Assembly: GCA_031976225.1 (NCBI GenBank) | Contig: DALYLQ010000007.1 | Span: 1-64,000, forward strand | DNA length: 64,000 nucleotides | Direction of reading: 5' to 3' | From: UBA10646 sp003456175 | GTDB taxonomy: Bacteria; Bacteroidota; Bacteroidia; Chitinophagales; Chitinophagaceae | Part shown: one piece after another, positions 42,280 to 51,624 of the stretch | How the letters are laid out: each line of letters starts with the position of its first letter | Position numbering within the stretch: position 1 is the first letter of the stretch | Translations under genes and position numbers: made by a program | Notes under the pieces: model-generated | Database searches by the model: none | What the model was told of the DNA's origin: nothing | What the model saw: the letters and a program-made list of their open reading frames with translations, nothing else

Positions 42280-43554
42280 ATGATGCTTAGTAAAGATTTG
42301 ATGAAGCTAGTAAAGTTGCCAGAGGTTCAAAATATCATTTGGTTAGTTGTAGATAGGGTGTGGAGAATGGTTGTTAGCCTAATCGTTGGGGTTTGGGTAA
42401 CAAGATATCTAGGCCCTGTTAATTTTGGTAAAATCAATTATGTAAATGCTTACATAGGGGTTGGTATTGTACTTGCGAACTTAGGAATGGAGAGTTTTTT
42501 AGTGAAGGAGTTAGTGATGCATAAAGAGCAACGAAACAGTATCATCAGTACTGCTTTTGCGTTAAGAATGTTTGCATCTATAGCCACGCTTTTGTGTTTG
42601 CTGCTTTTCTTTTGGATCACCAATGAAACAAATGAAAATCTGCTTATTTTATTGCTACTCATTTTCCCACTATTAACAACTTCTTTTGCCACGATTGATT
42701 ATGTTTTTCAAGCCGAGCTAAAATCTAAAACAGTTGTACTGTTCAGGAACAGTTTTTTTGTAGTTGGAGCCCTGCTTAAAATATTGGCAATTCTGGCGAA
42801 AGCCGATATTCTCGTTTTTGCTTTCTTAACTGTTTTTGATGTATTTATTGCCGATGTTGTACTCTTTCTCTACTTCCGGTTTAGAGAAAAGTTCAAGTTG
42901 TTTTTTTCCCTGCCCGCTATTGCGGCAATGATAAAAAAAGCCATACCATTTATGGTGGCTAATTTGGCAATAGTCGTATACATGAAAATCGATCAAATTT
43001 TGTTAGGGAAGTTATCAACCATCGAACAAGTGGGGTATTTCACTGCTTGTACTAAAGTCACTGAAATATTTTACTTCATACCGCTTGTAGTTACAGGCAG
43101 CTGTTATAAAGTGCTAATTAAAAAACGAGGTATTAGCAGTAACGCTTACTTCAAATTAGCCAAAATCATTTTTTGGTCTTTTTTGGCTGGGGCTGCTATT
43201 CTTAGTATTGCGTTATCTCTATCATCATCTCTCGTCATCAGTTTATTGTTTGGCAGCGAATATGTTGAGTCGGCATCGGTATTGGCTTTGTATTGTTGGA
43301 CACTCGTACCAATTTTTGGCGGCGTAGCCTTCAGTCAGCTTATGATTATCGAGGAGCAGCAAAAAATTATTCTTTACAAAACATTGATCGGACTGGTGCT
43401 AAACGTAATCCTGAACATTGTATTGATACCAAAATTTGGTGCAATGGGAGCTGCCGTTGCAACAATTATTACTCAGTGGGCATCTTCTATCTTTGCCAAC
43501 TATATTTTTAGAGATTCAAGGTTAATCTTCAATCACTATTTTAAGTTTCAGTAA
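42280..43554 (+). CDS. Oligosaccharide flippase (Wzx candidate)
   Basis: 424 residues with about 12 transmembrane helices and the family pieces VRYLGPVNFGKINY-like text (here VTRYLGPVNFGKINYVNAY), IKKAIPFMVANLAIVVYMKIDQILLG and GAMGAAVATIITQW. In this locus it should move the lipid-linked repeat unit to the periplasmic face. It follows the GT4-like gene by 4 bases and precedes a GT2 gene by 11, so it is within the operon. Confidence 0.86.
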   Translation: MMLSKDLMKLVKLPEVQNIIWLVVDRVWRMVVSLIVGVWVTRYLGPVNFGKINYVNAYIGVGIVLANLGMESFLVKELVMHKEQRNSIISTAFALRMFASIATLLCLLLFFWITNETNENLLILLLLIFPLLTTSFATIDYVFQAELKSKTVVLFRNSFFVVGALLKILAILAKADILVFAFLTVFDVFIADVVLFLYFRFREKFKLFFSLPAIAAMIKKAIPFMVANLAIVVYMKIDQILLGKLSTIEQVGYFTACTKVTEIFYFIPLVVTGSCYKVLIKKRGISSNAYFKLAKIIFWSFLAGAAILSIALSLSSSLVISLLFGSEYVESASVLALYCWTLVPIFGGVAFSQLMIIEEQQKIILYKTLIGLVLNVILNIVLIPKFGAMGAAVATIITQWASSIFANYIFRDSRLIFNHYFKFQ

Positions 43555-43565
43555 CAACACATTTA

Positions 43566-44387
43566 ATGAACTTTTCTGTTTTAATACCTATTTATACTAA
43601 AGAAAGCCCTGAATTTTTTAATCAAGCACTCGAGAGTATCGTACAACAAACCCTATTGCCATCAGAAATTGTAATAGTTGAAGATGGTCCAATATCCAAC
43701 GAACTTCGAATGGTTTTAAACAACTTTGAAAGCAGATATCCCAACTTGTTTAATATCGTAAAACTCGAACATAATAGCGGAATGGGGGTTGCTATGAATA
43801 CAGGTTTACATTACTGTAAATATGATTACGTAGCAAGAATGGATTCAGACGATATCGCAAAGCCAAATAGATTCGAAATTCAGTTCAACTTTCTTAAACA
43901 TCATCCAAATATCGATGTACTAGGTTGTAACATAGAAGAGTTCAAATTCAAAATACATGATTTAAACAGAGTTCGCAGGCTCCCAGAATTACACAACGAT
44001 TTAAAGGAGTTCATTAAAAAGCGTAGCCCGTTTAATCACATGACTGTTGTGTTCAAAAAGCAAAAGGCCATTGAAGCGGGTGGCTATTGGAGCCAAAGGA
44101 ATTTAGAAGACTACAATCTATGGTATGAAATGCTAAAACGTGGAGCGATGTTTCATAACCTCCAAGAAATTTTGGTAGATGTTCGTATTGGTAATAACAT
44201 GGCAAAGCGTAGGCATGGATACGCTTATTTTTTAAGCGAGTACGATTTCTTTCATAAAATGATGGCCGATCATTTTATTACTAAAATCCGTTTTTACAGA
44301 AATGTTGTTTTACGACTCTTTCTGCGTGTAATGCCGCTACCATTTTTACAAGTGGCGTATTCATTTTTCTTAAGAAATTCTAGATAA
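43566..44387 (+). CDS. Glycosyltransferase family 2
   Basis: 273 residues. FSVLIPIYTKESPEFFNQAL at the start, VIVEDGPIS, HNSGMGVAMNTGLHYCKYDYVARMDSDD with the DxD donor motif, then PFNHMTVVFKK and NLEDYNLWYEML. This pattern is that of GT2 enzymes that add amino or deoxy sugars in capsule loci. The next gene, gmd, is 20 bases further. Confidence 0.87.
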   Translation: MNFSVLIPIYTKESPEFFNQALESIVQQTLLPSEIVIVEDGPISNELRMVLNNFESRYPNLFNIVKLEHNSGMGVAMNTGLHYCKYDYVARMDSDDIAKPNRFEIQFNFLKHHPNIDVLGCNIEEFKFKIHDLNRVRRLPELHNDLKEFIKKRSPFNHMTVVFKKQKAIEAGGYWSQRNLEDYNLWYEMLKRGAMFHNLQEILVDVRIGNNMAKRRHGYAYFLSEYDFFHKMMADHFITKIRFYRNVVLRLFLRVMPLPFLQVAYSFFLRNSR

Positions 44388-44407
44388 CAATCGTAAATAA
44401 ATAACAC

Positions 44408-45520
44408 ATGAAAAAAGCACTTATTACAGGTGTAACTGGTCAAGATGGTGCCTATCTCTCTGAATTATTATTGAGTAAAGGATATGAAGTACATGGCATC
44501 AAGCGTCGTGTTTCTTTGTTTAATACAGATCGTATCGATCACTTGTATCAAGATCCGCACGAAAAAAATATACGTTTCAAACTACATTACGGCGATTTAA
44601 CCGATAGCACTAACCTCATCAGAATCATTCAAGAAGTGCAGCCCGATGAAATTTATAACCTCGGTGCTATGAGCCACGTGAAAGTAAGTTTCGATACTCC
44701 AGAATATACTGCCAATGCCGATGGTATTGGTACCCTTCGTATTCTTGAAGCGGTGCGTATCTTAGGATTAACAGCAAAAACTCGTATCTATCAAGCATCT
44801 ACATCAGAATTGTACGGCTTGGTACAAGAAGTGCCACAAAAAGAAACAACACCATTCTATCCACGTTCTCCGTATGCCGTAGCTAAAATGTATGCATATT
44901 GGATCACGGTTAACTACCGCGAAGCATACAACATGTATGCATGTAATGGTATTCTTTTCAATCACGAAAGTCCGCTACGTGGCGAAACTTTTGTCACCAG
45001 AAAAATTACACGTGGTGTTGCCAAAATTAAATTAGGGCTTCAAGACAAGCTCTACATGGGTACTATCGATTCAAAACGAGATTGGGGGCATGCGAAAGAT
45101 TATGTAGAAGCCATGTGGCGCATCTTACAACAAGATACACCTGAAGATTATGTAATTGCGACAGGCGTTACTACCACTGTACGTGAATTCATTGCTATGG
45201 CATTTGCAGCAGCAGGTATTACAGTTGCCTTTAGTGGCGAAGGTGTGAACGAAATTGCCACAGTTACCGCCGTAGCTGATAGTGCCGATGCTGGCTTGGT
45301 AGGCAAAATTGTAATGCACATCGATCCAAAATATTTCCGTCCAACAGAAGTAGATCTTCTTATTGGCGATCCTACAAAAGCCAAACAAAACCTAGGTTGG
45401 GAGCCTACTTATACACTCGATGCCTTGGTGAATGAAATGGTATTGGCCGATATTGAGTTATTTAAAAAAGAACAACTATTACAACAAGCAGGCTTCACCA
45501 TCAGAAATCAATACGAATAA
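44408..45520 (+). CDS. gmd: GDP-mannose 4,6-dehydratase
   Basis: 370 residues. Converts GDP-mannose to GDP-4-keto-6-deoxymannose, the first step of GDP-L-fucose synthesis. The Rossmann motif is TGVTGQDGAYL (residues 8-18); catalytic residues lie in QASTSELYG and YPRSPYAVAKMYAYW (Tyr-x3-Lys). LFNHESPLRGETFVTRKITR is a specific block of the family. It precedes fcl by two bases. Confidence 0.97.
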   Translation: MKKALITGVTGQDGAYLSELLLSKGYEVHGIKRRVSLFNTDRIDHLYQDPHEKNIRFKLHYGDLTDSTNLIRIIQEVQPDEIYNLGAMSHVKVSFDTPEYTANADGIGTLRILEAVRILGLTAKTRIYQASTSELYGLVQEVPQKETTPFYPRSPYAVAKMYAYWITVNYREAYNMYACNGILFNHESPLRGETFVTRKITRGVAKIKLGLQDKLYMGTIDSKRDWGHAKDYVEAMWRILQQDTPEDYVIATGVTTTVREFIAMAFAAAGITVAFSGEGVNEIATVTAVADSADAGLVGKIVMHIDPKYFRPTEVDLLIGDPTKAKQNLGWEPTYTLDALVNEMVLADIELFKKEQLLQQAGFTIRNQYE

Positions 45521-45522
45521 TC

Positions 45523-46449
45523 ATGAACTTCAATAGTAAAATATACATCGCTGGTCATCGCGGCATGGTAGGTTCTGCCATCGAGCGCCATTTACGTAAG
45601 TTGGGTTACAATAACCTTACGGTAAAAACCAGCGCCGAGCTCGATTTAACGCAACAGCAAGCTGTGAACGAATTCTTTGCACAAGAACAGCCCGAGTATG
45701 TTTTTTTAGCAGCGGCCAAAGTGGGCGGTATTCTGGCGAACAATATTTATCGAGCCGATTTTATTTATCGCAACCTTATGATCGAGGCCAACATTATACA
45801 TGCAGCCTACGAGCATAAAGTTAACAAGCTACTTTTTTTAGGTTCGTCTTGTATTTATCCTAAAATGGCACCACAGCCATTAAAAGAAGAATACCTCCTT
45901 TCAGGCTATTTAGAACCTACCAATCAGCCTTACGCTATCGCCAAAATTGCAGGCATTGAACTGTGCGATGCCTATCGCCGTCAGTATGGTTGTAACTTCA
46001 TTTCGGCTATGCCAACCAATTTGTATGGCCCTAACGATAACTACGATAAAAACGGTAGTCATGTACTTCCTGCTTTATTGCGTAAAACTATCGAAGCCAA
46101 AAAAGCGGGTGCCAGCAGTATCGAAATTTGGGGTACAGGCACGCCTCGCAGAGAATTTCTGCATGTAGATGACCTTGCCGAGGCTTGCGTTTTCTTAATG
46201 AACAATTTCAACGAAGAAGGCTTTGTGAACGTAGGTACCGGAACCGATGTTACCATTCAAACACTAGCCGAAATGGTAAAAGAAGCGGTTGGTTTTGAAG
46301 GTAATTTGGTTTTTGATACCTCTAAGCCCGATGGCACTCCAAGAAAACTAATGGATATCAGTAAGATTAGTAACTTAGGCTGGTCGCCAAAAATATCGCT
46401 TGAACAAGGTATTGCGGCTACTTACCAGCTGGTAAAAGACATGTTTTAA
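45523..46449 (+). CDS. fcl: GDP-L-fucose synthase
   Basis: 308 residues. Epimerises and reduces GDP-4-keto-6-deoxymannose to GDP-L-fucose with NADPH. Rossmann start IYIAGHRGMVGSAIERHL, catalytic Ser in FLGSSCIYPK and Tyr-x3-Lys in PYAIAKIAG, plus MPTNLYGPNDNYD and PRREFLHVDDLA of the family. The product feeds the two GT11 enzymes. Two DNA words fall within it: CATTTACGTAAG (45589-45600) and ACCTTACGGTAAAAA (45614-45628). Confidence 0.97.
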   Translation: MNFNSKIYIAGHRGMVGSAIERHLRKLGYNNLTVKTSAELDLTQQQAVNEFFAQEQPEYVFLAAAKVGGILANNIYRADFIYRNLMIEANIIHAAYEHKVNKLLFLGSSCIYPKMAPQPLKEEYLLSGYLEPTNQPYAIAKIAGIELCDAYRRQYGCNFISAMPTNLYGPNDNYDKNGSHVLPALLRKTIEAKKAGASSIEIWGTGTPRREFLHVDDLAEACVFLMNNFNEEGFVNVGTGTDVTIQTLAEMVKEAVGFEGNLVFDTSKPDGTPRKLMDISKISNLGWSPKISLEQGIAATYQLVKDMF

Positions 46450-46473
46450 CACCCTCGAACGTACTTGCTTAGC

Positions 46474-48915
46474 ATGAAATTTCTCACACCCCTCCTCGTA
46501 GCACTCCTTTGGTGTGCGTTGGCATCAGCCCAAATGGGCACGTTAAATGCCGACAACCTAAGTAGCGTTACATCTGAACAAATCTCAGATCAAGATTTAA
46601 ATACCTATTACCAAAAAGCGAAAGCATCAAATGTTAGCGATGCTCAAATAGAGCAGTTACTACGTGCCCGTGGTATGGCAGTTGGCGAAATCGGTAAAAT
46701 AATGCAGCGCCTCAAAGGGTTAGGTGGTATAGCTAACCTTACGGTAAATGCTAAGCCCGATACGAAACAGAATAATACTACTCGCAAGCAAGCACCCACC
46801 AAAGAAATACTTGCCGAAGTAGAATTAGATAGTTTAGAGCAAATGATTTACGGAATGGAGCTATTCACTAATCCATCCCTTTCGTTTGAGCCTGATTTGC
46901 AAATTGCCACACCACTCGATTATGTGGTAGGCCCTGGCGATGTACTTAGTGTAATCATTTATGGTCAAAGCGAGGCAAGTTATAATTTGAAGGTGAGTCC
47001 CGAAGGCAATGTATTCATTCAAAATGCAGGCATCATCAATGTGAATGGATTAACCATTGCGGAGGCCGATCAAAAAATTAGAGCACATCTTGCTAAAACC
47101 ATTTATCGTGCAATCAACAGTGGATTTACGCAAGTGAAAACAACCTTAGGTGGTATTAGAACCATTAAAGTAATTGTTATTGGTCAGGCTCGTAAGCCAG
47201 GTGTTTATAGTGTTAGCTCGTTTACAACACTGTTTAACTTGCTGTATACTTGTGGGGGGCCATCTAAGAATGGATCTTTTCGAAATATAGAGGTTATTAG
47301 AGCAGGTAAGCGAATTGCAGTTGCCGATTTGTATCAATTTTTGCACAACGGTAGTACAAAAGCTAACATACGCTTAACAGAGAACGATGTTGTAAAAATC
47401 AATTATTACGACAAACGTATTTATTTGAAAGGTGCTTTCAAACGTCCGGGTATTTATGAGCTTACAGCAAATGAAAATTTGCAACAAACCATTGATTATG
47501 CGGGTGGGTTTATTGATAGTGCTTACAGAGAGCAGGTACGTATTACCGAAGTAGCAGGAAAGCAAAAAGAAATAAAAACAGTAGTTGCAAGTAACTTCAA
47601 TGGCTTCAAACCTGCTACGGGTAGCACCATAGAAGCAGAGTATGTGTACGCTCGCTTTAAAAACAGAATTTCTGCCGAGGGTGCCTTCAAGCGTGCAGGA
47701 ACGTATAGTGTTGAAAGTGCCAGTTCGCTATTAAAGCTGGTGCAGCTTGCCGATGGCCTGCGTGAAGGTGCATTTACAGAAAAAATTAGCATCTCAAGAT
47801 TAAATGCAGATTTAACTTACAGTACTGCATCTTACAACCTAAAAGCCATTTTGAATGGTACAGAACCCGATGTTGTATTGCAGGCTGATGATAAAGTGTT
47901 TATACCTATCATCACCGATTTGAGAGATAAAAAAACAATATCGGTAGAGGGCGAAGTACGTAAGCCTGGTGCTTACGAATATAAAACTGGAATGACTATA
48001 GCTGATGCTGTAATTGTTGCCGGAGGCTTTACAGAGGCTGCTACAGGGTTAAGACTAGAAATAGGTAGGCGAATTACAAACGCAGAAAGCAAAGACAACA
48101 TAGAAATTGCTGAAGTAATTAATTTAGATACTGAACGTAGTTTAGATCAAATCAAGAGCAGCATTGCTTTACAACCTTATGATATTGTAATCGTAAGAAC
48201 GAACCCCGGTTACTTTGTTCAAAAAGTAGTAACCGTTAAAGGTGAGGTGAAATTTTCGGGCAACTATGTACTCTCGAATAGAAACGAACGGTTGAGTGAC
48301 ATCTTAAACAGAGCTGGGGGGTTCACTTCTTTATCGAATATTAAAGGTGTTTCTTTGAGAAGAAGGGTGAGTGCCGATGATCCCAATGCCGACATTCGTC
48401 GTAATGCAGCTAAAAAACTGTTCAGTACTAAGAACGACTCATCTGCATTTACAGCTTTAATCGATAGTGTAGAAGCCTACGAAACTGTGGCAATTGATGT
48501 AGAGGAAATATTAAAAAAGCCAAAGTCGTCAATAGATATCTTACTGCAAGACGGTGATGTTATTAATGTACCCTCTAAAGATGATGTGGTAAAAGTTAAA
48601 GGTGAGGTGTTGTTGCAAACCCAAATTGCATACATACCCAATCGTAGACTGAGTTATTATATCGATTTAGCAGGTGGGTTTTCTACACAAGCACAAAAAC
48701 GTAAGGCATTTGTGGTTGCAAGTAATGGTAATGGTAAGCGGGTGAAGAGCTTTTTGATTTTTAAATCAAACCCAATTATTAATGCTGGAGACGAAATATT
48801 TGTTCCAAAGAAATTAGAGCGTGACGGAAAGCGTGTATCTGTGGCCGAAATGGTCGGAATTACTACTGCTTTAGCATCTGTTGCTACCGTTGTAATAGCT
48901 TTACTACGTTTATAG
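46474..48915 (+). CDS. SLBB-domain polysaccharide export protein (Wza-like), second copy
   Basis: About 813 residues from the ATG at 46474, chosen because the signal peptide (FLTPLLVALLWCALASAQ) starts right there; a TTG three codons earlier is also in frame. Layout matches the first copy: N-terminal helical part (SDQDLNTYYQKAKASNVSDAQ), Poly_export (DYVVGPGDVLSVIIYGQSEA), repeated SLBB domains (GEVRKPGAYE, GEVKFSGNYV) and a C-terminal hydrophobic helix (ALASVATVVIALL). Sequence divergence is large, so it is an old paralogue or separately acquired. The 15-base word occurs at 46736-46750 (NLTVN). Confidence 0.88.
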   Translation: MKFLTPLLVALLWCALASAQMGTLNADNLSSVTSEQISDQDLNTYYQKAKASNVSDAQIEQLLRARGMAVGEIGKIMQRLKGLGGIANLTVNAKPDTKQNNTTRKQAPTKEILAEVELDSLEQMIYGMELFTNPSLSFEPDLQIATPLDYVVGPGDVLSVIIYGQSEASYNLKVSPEGNVFIQNAGIINVNGLTIAEADQKIRAHLAKTIYRAINSGFTQVKTTLGGIRTIKVIVIGQARKPGVYSVSSFTTLFNLLYTCGGPSKNGSFRNIEVIRAGKRIAVADLYQFLHNGSTKANIRLTENDVVKINYYDKRIYLKGAFKRPGIYELTANENLQQTIDYAGGFIDSAYREQVRITEVAGKQKEIKTVVASNFNGFKPATGSTIEAEYVYARFKNRISAEGAFKRAGTYSVESASSLLKLVQLADGLREGAFTEKISISRLNADLTYSTASYNLKAILNGTEPDVVLQADDKVFIPIITDLRDKKTISVEGEVRKPGAYEYKTGMTIADAVIVAGGFTEAATGLRLEIGRRITNAESKDNIEIAEVINLDTERSLDQIKSSIALQPYDIVIVRTNPGYFVQKVVTVKGEVKFSGNYVLSNRNERLSDILNRAGGFTSLSNIKGVSLRRRVSADDPNADIRRNAAKKLFSTKNDSSAFTALIDSVEAYETVAIDVEEILKKPKSSIDILLQDGDVINVPSKDDVVKVKGEVLLQTQIAYIPNRRLSYYIDLAGGFSTQAQKRKAFVVASNGNGKRVKSFLIFKSNPIINAGDEIFVPKKLERDGKRVSVAEMVGITTALASVATVVIALLRL
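46736..46750 (+). repeat. Exact copy of the 15-base word inside the second SLBB gene
   Basis: ACCTTACGGTAAATG, translated NLTVN in the linker between the N-terminal helical part and the Poly_export domain. Confidence 0.9.
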
Positions 48916-48929
48916 ATTAAAATGCATTC

Positions 48930-49973
48930 ATGGAAGAGGTTAAGCTCAGCGATGTTTTTGTAAGGGTTAGAATATTTATACTATATGCAATTTCACAATG
49001 GAAAATTGTGCTGCTAGTAGGTACGCTGGGTGCGGCGGTTGCTGGTTCATATGGCTATTTAAAAAAGCCCAAATACACCGCTTCGGTAACTTTCACATTA
49101 GATGGCGAATATGATGCTTCTAGTGGATTAATGAGTTTAGCAGCTCAGTTTGGCTTTGATGCAGGTGGCGTAAGCTCTATGTTTTCAGGCAATAACTTAT
49201 TGCAATTCATTAAGTCGAGAAAGTTGATTGAGAAAACATTGTTGCAACACAATGCCGGTGAAAAAGAAACCTATGCAGATCAGTTTATAAAACTCTATAA
49301 GATAAAGGCACGATCAAAACCCATTGAATTACCCTGCTTTAAAGTGTCAGATACTACTGTTTCTGCAACTCCTTTTCAAGATTCTATCATGTCAACAATT
49401 GTTGATTTAATTCAAAAGAAGCATCTCGTAGCTACAATACCAGACAGAAAAACAGATATTTATCAAGTTGATTTTACATCTAACGATCCGAAACTTAGCA
49501 TACAATTTGTACAAGCATTAATGGATAACTTGGGTACAATGTACACAAGTGTGAAAACCGCAAAAAGTGCTAAAAACGTTCGCATCTTAGAAGAAAAGGT
49601 TGATTCTCTTAGAGCGATTATTTCAGGTGCTATTCAGAAAAGAGCAGCTACTGTTGATGCAAACCTTAATCCAGTATTTCAATCGCCAATGACATCGGTG
49701 CAAGAGCGCCAAATAGAAATATCCATAGCAACAGCAGCGATTGGCGAAGTAGCTAAAAATCTAGAGGTAAGTAGATTTTTGTTGATGAAGCAAGCGCCAT
49801 TGTTCAGCATTATTGATGAGCCTAAACTGCCATTGAAACGGCAAAAAATTTCAACGCTGGTATTGGCAACAGCAGGCGGATTACTATCATTATTAGTACT
49901 TGTTATCTATTGGTTGTTATCAAAACCCTTTCAATCATTTACGCAAGTATATATTAAAGAAAAAAATAAATAA
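48930..49973 (+). CDS. Chain-length determinant (Wzz/GNVR) protein, second copy
   Basis: 347 residues with two transmembrane segments (about 20-40 and 308-328), a periplasmic coiled coil around KSAKNVRILEEKVDSLRAIISG and the proline motif DEPKLPLKRQK before the last helix. Like the first copy it lacks a kinase domain. It follows the second SLBB gene by 14 bases, so the pair repeats the arrangement at 32947-36457. Confidence 0.85.
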   Translation: MEEVKLSDVFVRVRIFILYAISQWKIVLLVGTLGAAVAGSYGYLKKPKYTASVTFTLDGEYDASSGLMSLAAQFGFDAGGVSSMFSGNNLLQFIKSRKLIEKTLLQHNAGEKETYADQFIKLYKIKARSKPIELPCFKVSDTTVSATPFQDSIMSTIVDLIQKKHLVATIPDRKTDIYQVDFTSNDPKLSIQFVQALMDNLGTMYTSVKTAKSAKNVRILEEKVDSLRAIISGAIQKRAATVDANLNPVFQSPMTSVQERQIEISIATAAIGEVAKNLEVSRFLLMKQAPLFSIIDEPKLPLKRQKISTLVLATAGGLLSLLVLVIYWLLSKPFQSFTQVYIKEKNK

Positions 49974-49976
49974 TTT

Positions 49977-51032
49977 ATGAGTAAGTCTATTTTAATTACA
50001 GGTGGTGCTGGCTTTATTGGCTCGCATGTGGTACGCTTGTTTGTAAATAAATATCCTAACTATACCATTGTTAACCTCGATGCATTGACCTATGCGGGTA
50101 ACTTGGAAAATTTGAAAGATATTGATCAGCAACCTAACTATAAGTTTGAAAAAGCTAATATCCTCGATGCTGATGTGTTAGATCAAATCTTTACTAAGCA
50201 TGGTATTACCGATGTTATACACTTGGCAGCAGAAAGTCATGTTGATAGAAGTATTTCTAATCCGCTAGAGTTTGTGCAAACCAATGTAATAGGTACAGTT
50301 AATTTGCTAAATACTGCCAAAAAGCATTGGAAAGCCGATTATACCAAGCATCGCTTTCATCATGTTTCAACAGATGAAGTGTATGGTACGTTGGGCGATA
50401 CGGGCTTTTTCACTGAGTCAACACCTTACGATCCTAATTCACCTTATAGTGCAAGTAAAGCCGCTAGCGATCATTTTGTGCGTGCCTATGGCGAAACCTA
50501 TGGCTTAGGTTATGTTATTACGAACTGCAGTAATAATTATGGTCCTAACCATTTTCCTGAAAAGTTAATTCCGCTATTTATCAATAACATCATCCACAAA
50601 AAGTCGCTTCCTGTATATGGTAAAGGTGAAAATACCCGCGATTGGTTATTTGTGGTAGATCATGCAAGAGGTATCGACACTGTTTTCCATACTGGGAAAA
50701 ACCACGAATCTTACAACATCGGAGGCTTTAATGAATGGAAAAATCTCGATTTGGTGAAGTTGCTCTGTAAGCAAATGGATGAAAAACTGGGCAGAGCCCC
50801 TGGCGAAAGTGAGCAATTAATCACTTACGTAAAAGATAGGCCAGGCCACGACTTGCGTTATGCTATTGATGCCACAAAAATTAATAAAGAGTTGGGTTGG
50901 AGCCCATCTGTAACGTTTGAAGAAGGCTTATCGCTAACCATCGATTGGTATTTGAACAATACAGAATGGCTCAACAATGTAACTTCCGGTAGCTATCAGG
51001 CTTATTACGAACAACAGTATGTTAACCGATAA
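49977..51032 (+). CDS. rfbB: dTDP-glucose 4,6-dehydratase
   Basis: 351 residues. Makes dTDP-4-keto-6-deoxyglucose. Rossmann start ITGGAGFIGSHVVRLFV, active-site HVSTDEVYGTLGDTG with the Thr-Asp-Glu triad and Tyr-x3-Lys in SPYSASKAASDHF, then NCSNNYGPNHFPEKLIPLFI typical of RmlB. It is followed by rfbC and rfbA, but no rfbD is seen. Confidence 0.97.
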   Translation: MSKSILITGGAGFIGSHVVRLFVNKYPNYTIVNLDALTYAGNLENLKDIDQQPNYKFEKANILDADVLDQIFTKHGITDVIHLAAESHVDRSISNPLEFVQTNVIGTVNLLNTAKKHWKADYTKHRFHHVSTDEVYGTLGDTGFFTESTPYDPNSPYSASKAASDHFVRAYGETYGLGYVITNCSNNYGPNHFPEKLIPLFINNIIHKKSLPVYGKGENTRDWLFVVDHARGIDTVFHTGKNHESYNIGGFNEWKNLDLVKLLCKQMDEKLGRAPGESEQLITYVKDRPGHDLRYAIDATKINKELGWSPSVTFEEGLSLTIDWYLNNTEWLNNVTSGSYQAYYEQQYVNR

Positions 51033-51058
51033 ATCACAGCTCAAGTAGTTATAGTTAT

Positions 51059-51619
51059 ATGAAAATTGAAGCCACCCATTTAGCAGATTGTTTTATCGTT
51101 CACGATACTGTATTTGCCGACGATAGAGGTTATTTTTTCGAGAGTTTTCATGAGCATAAATTCAATAATGCTACAGGACTTAATGTACATTTTGTGCAAG
51201 ACAATCAAAGTCGCTCCGTTAAAGGTGTTTTAAGAGGTCTCCACTTCCAATGGGGCGATGCTGCACAAGCAAAGTTGGTACGCGTATTAGAAGGTGCGGT
51301 ATTAGATATTGCTGTAGACATTCGTAAAGGCTCTCCCACATTCGGGCAGCATGTTGCTTTAGAGCTTACTGCCGATAATAAAAAGCAGCTATTCGTTCCA
51401 CGTGGTTTTGCTCATGGCTTTGTGGTACTAAGCAATGTTGCAACTTTCTTTTACAAGTGCGATAATGTGTACAATAAGGCAGCTGAAGGTGGGTTAATGT
51501 TTAATGACCCTGCATTGAATATTGATTGGAAATTGCCCGCTTCTGAGTTAATTTTATCGGATAAAGACAAGCAAAATCCTAATCTGGCTGCTGTAATGGA
51601 GCAGCTCAACCAATACTAA
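51059..51619 (+). CDS. rfbC: dTDP-4-dehydrorhamnose 3,5-epimerase
   Basis: 186 residues of cupin fold. Catalytic His in LRGLHFQWGDAAQAKLVRV; VLDIAVDIRKGSPTFGQHV and FVPRGFAHGFVVLSNVATFFYKCDNVY are the other RmlC blocks with the Asp and Tyr residues. It epimerises the keto sugar made by RfbB at C3 and C5. It lies 26 bases after rfbB and 5 bases before rfbA. Confidence 0.96.
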   Translation: MKIEATHLADCFIVHDTVFADDRGYFFESFHEHKFNNATGLNVHFVQDNQSRSVKGVLRGLHFQWGDAAQAKLVRVLEGAVLDIAVDIRKGSPTFGQHVALELTADNKKQLFVPRGFAHGFVVLSNVATFFYKCDNVYNKAAEGGLMFNDPALNIDWKLPASELILSDKDKQNPNLAAVMEQLNQY

Positions 51620-51624
51620 CAATC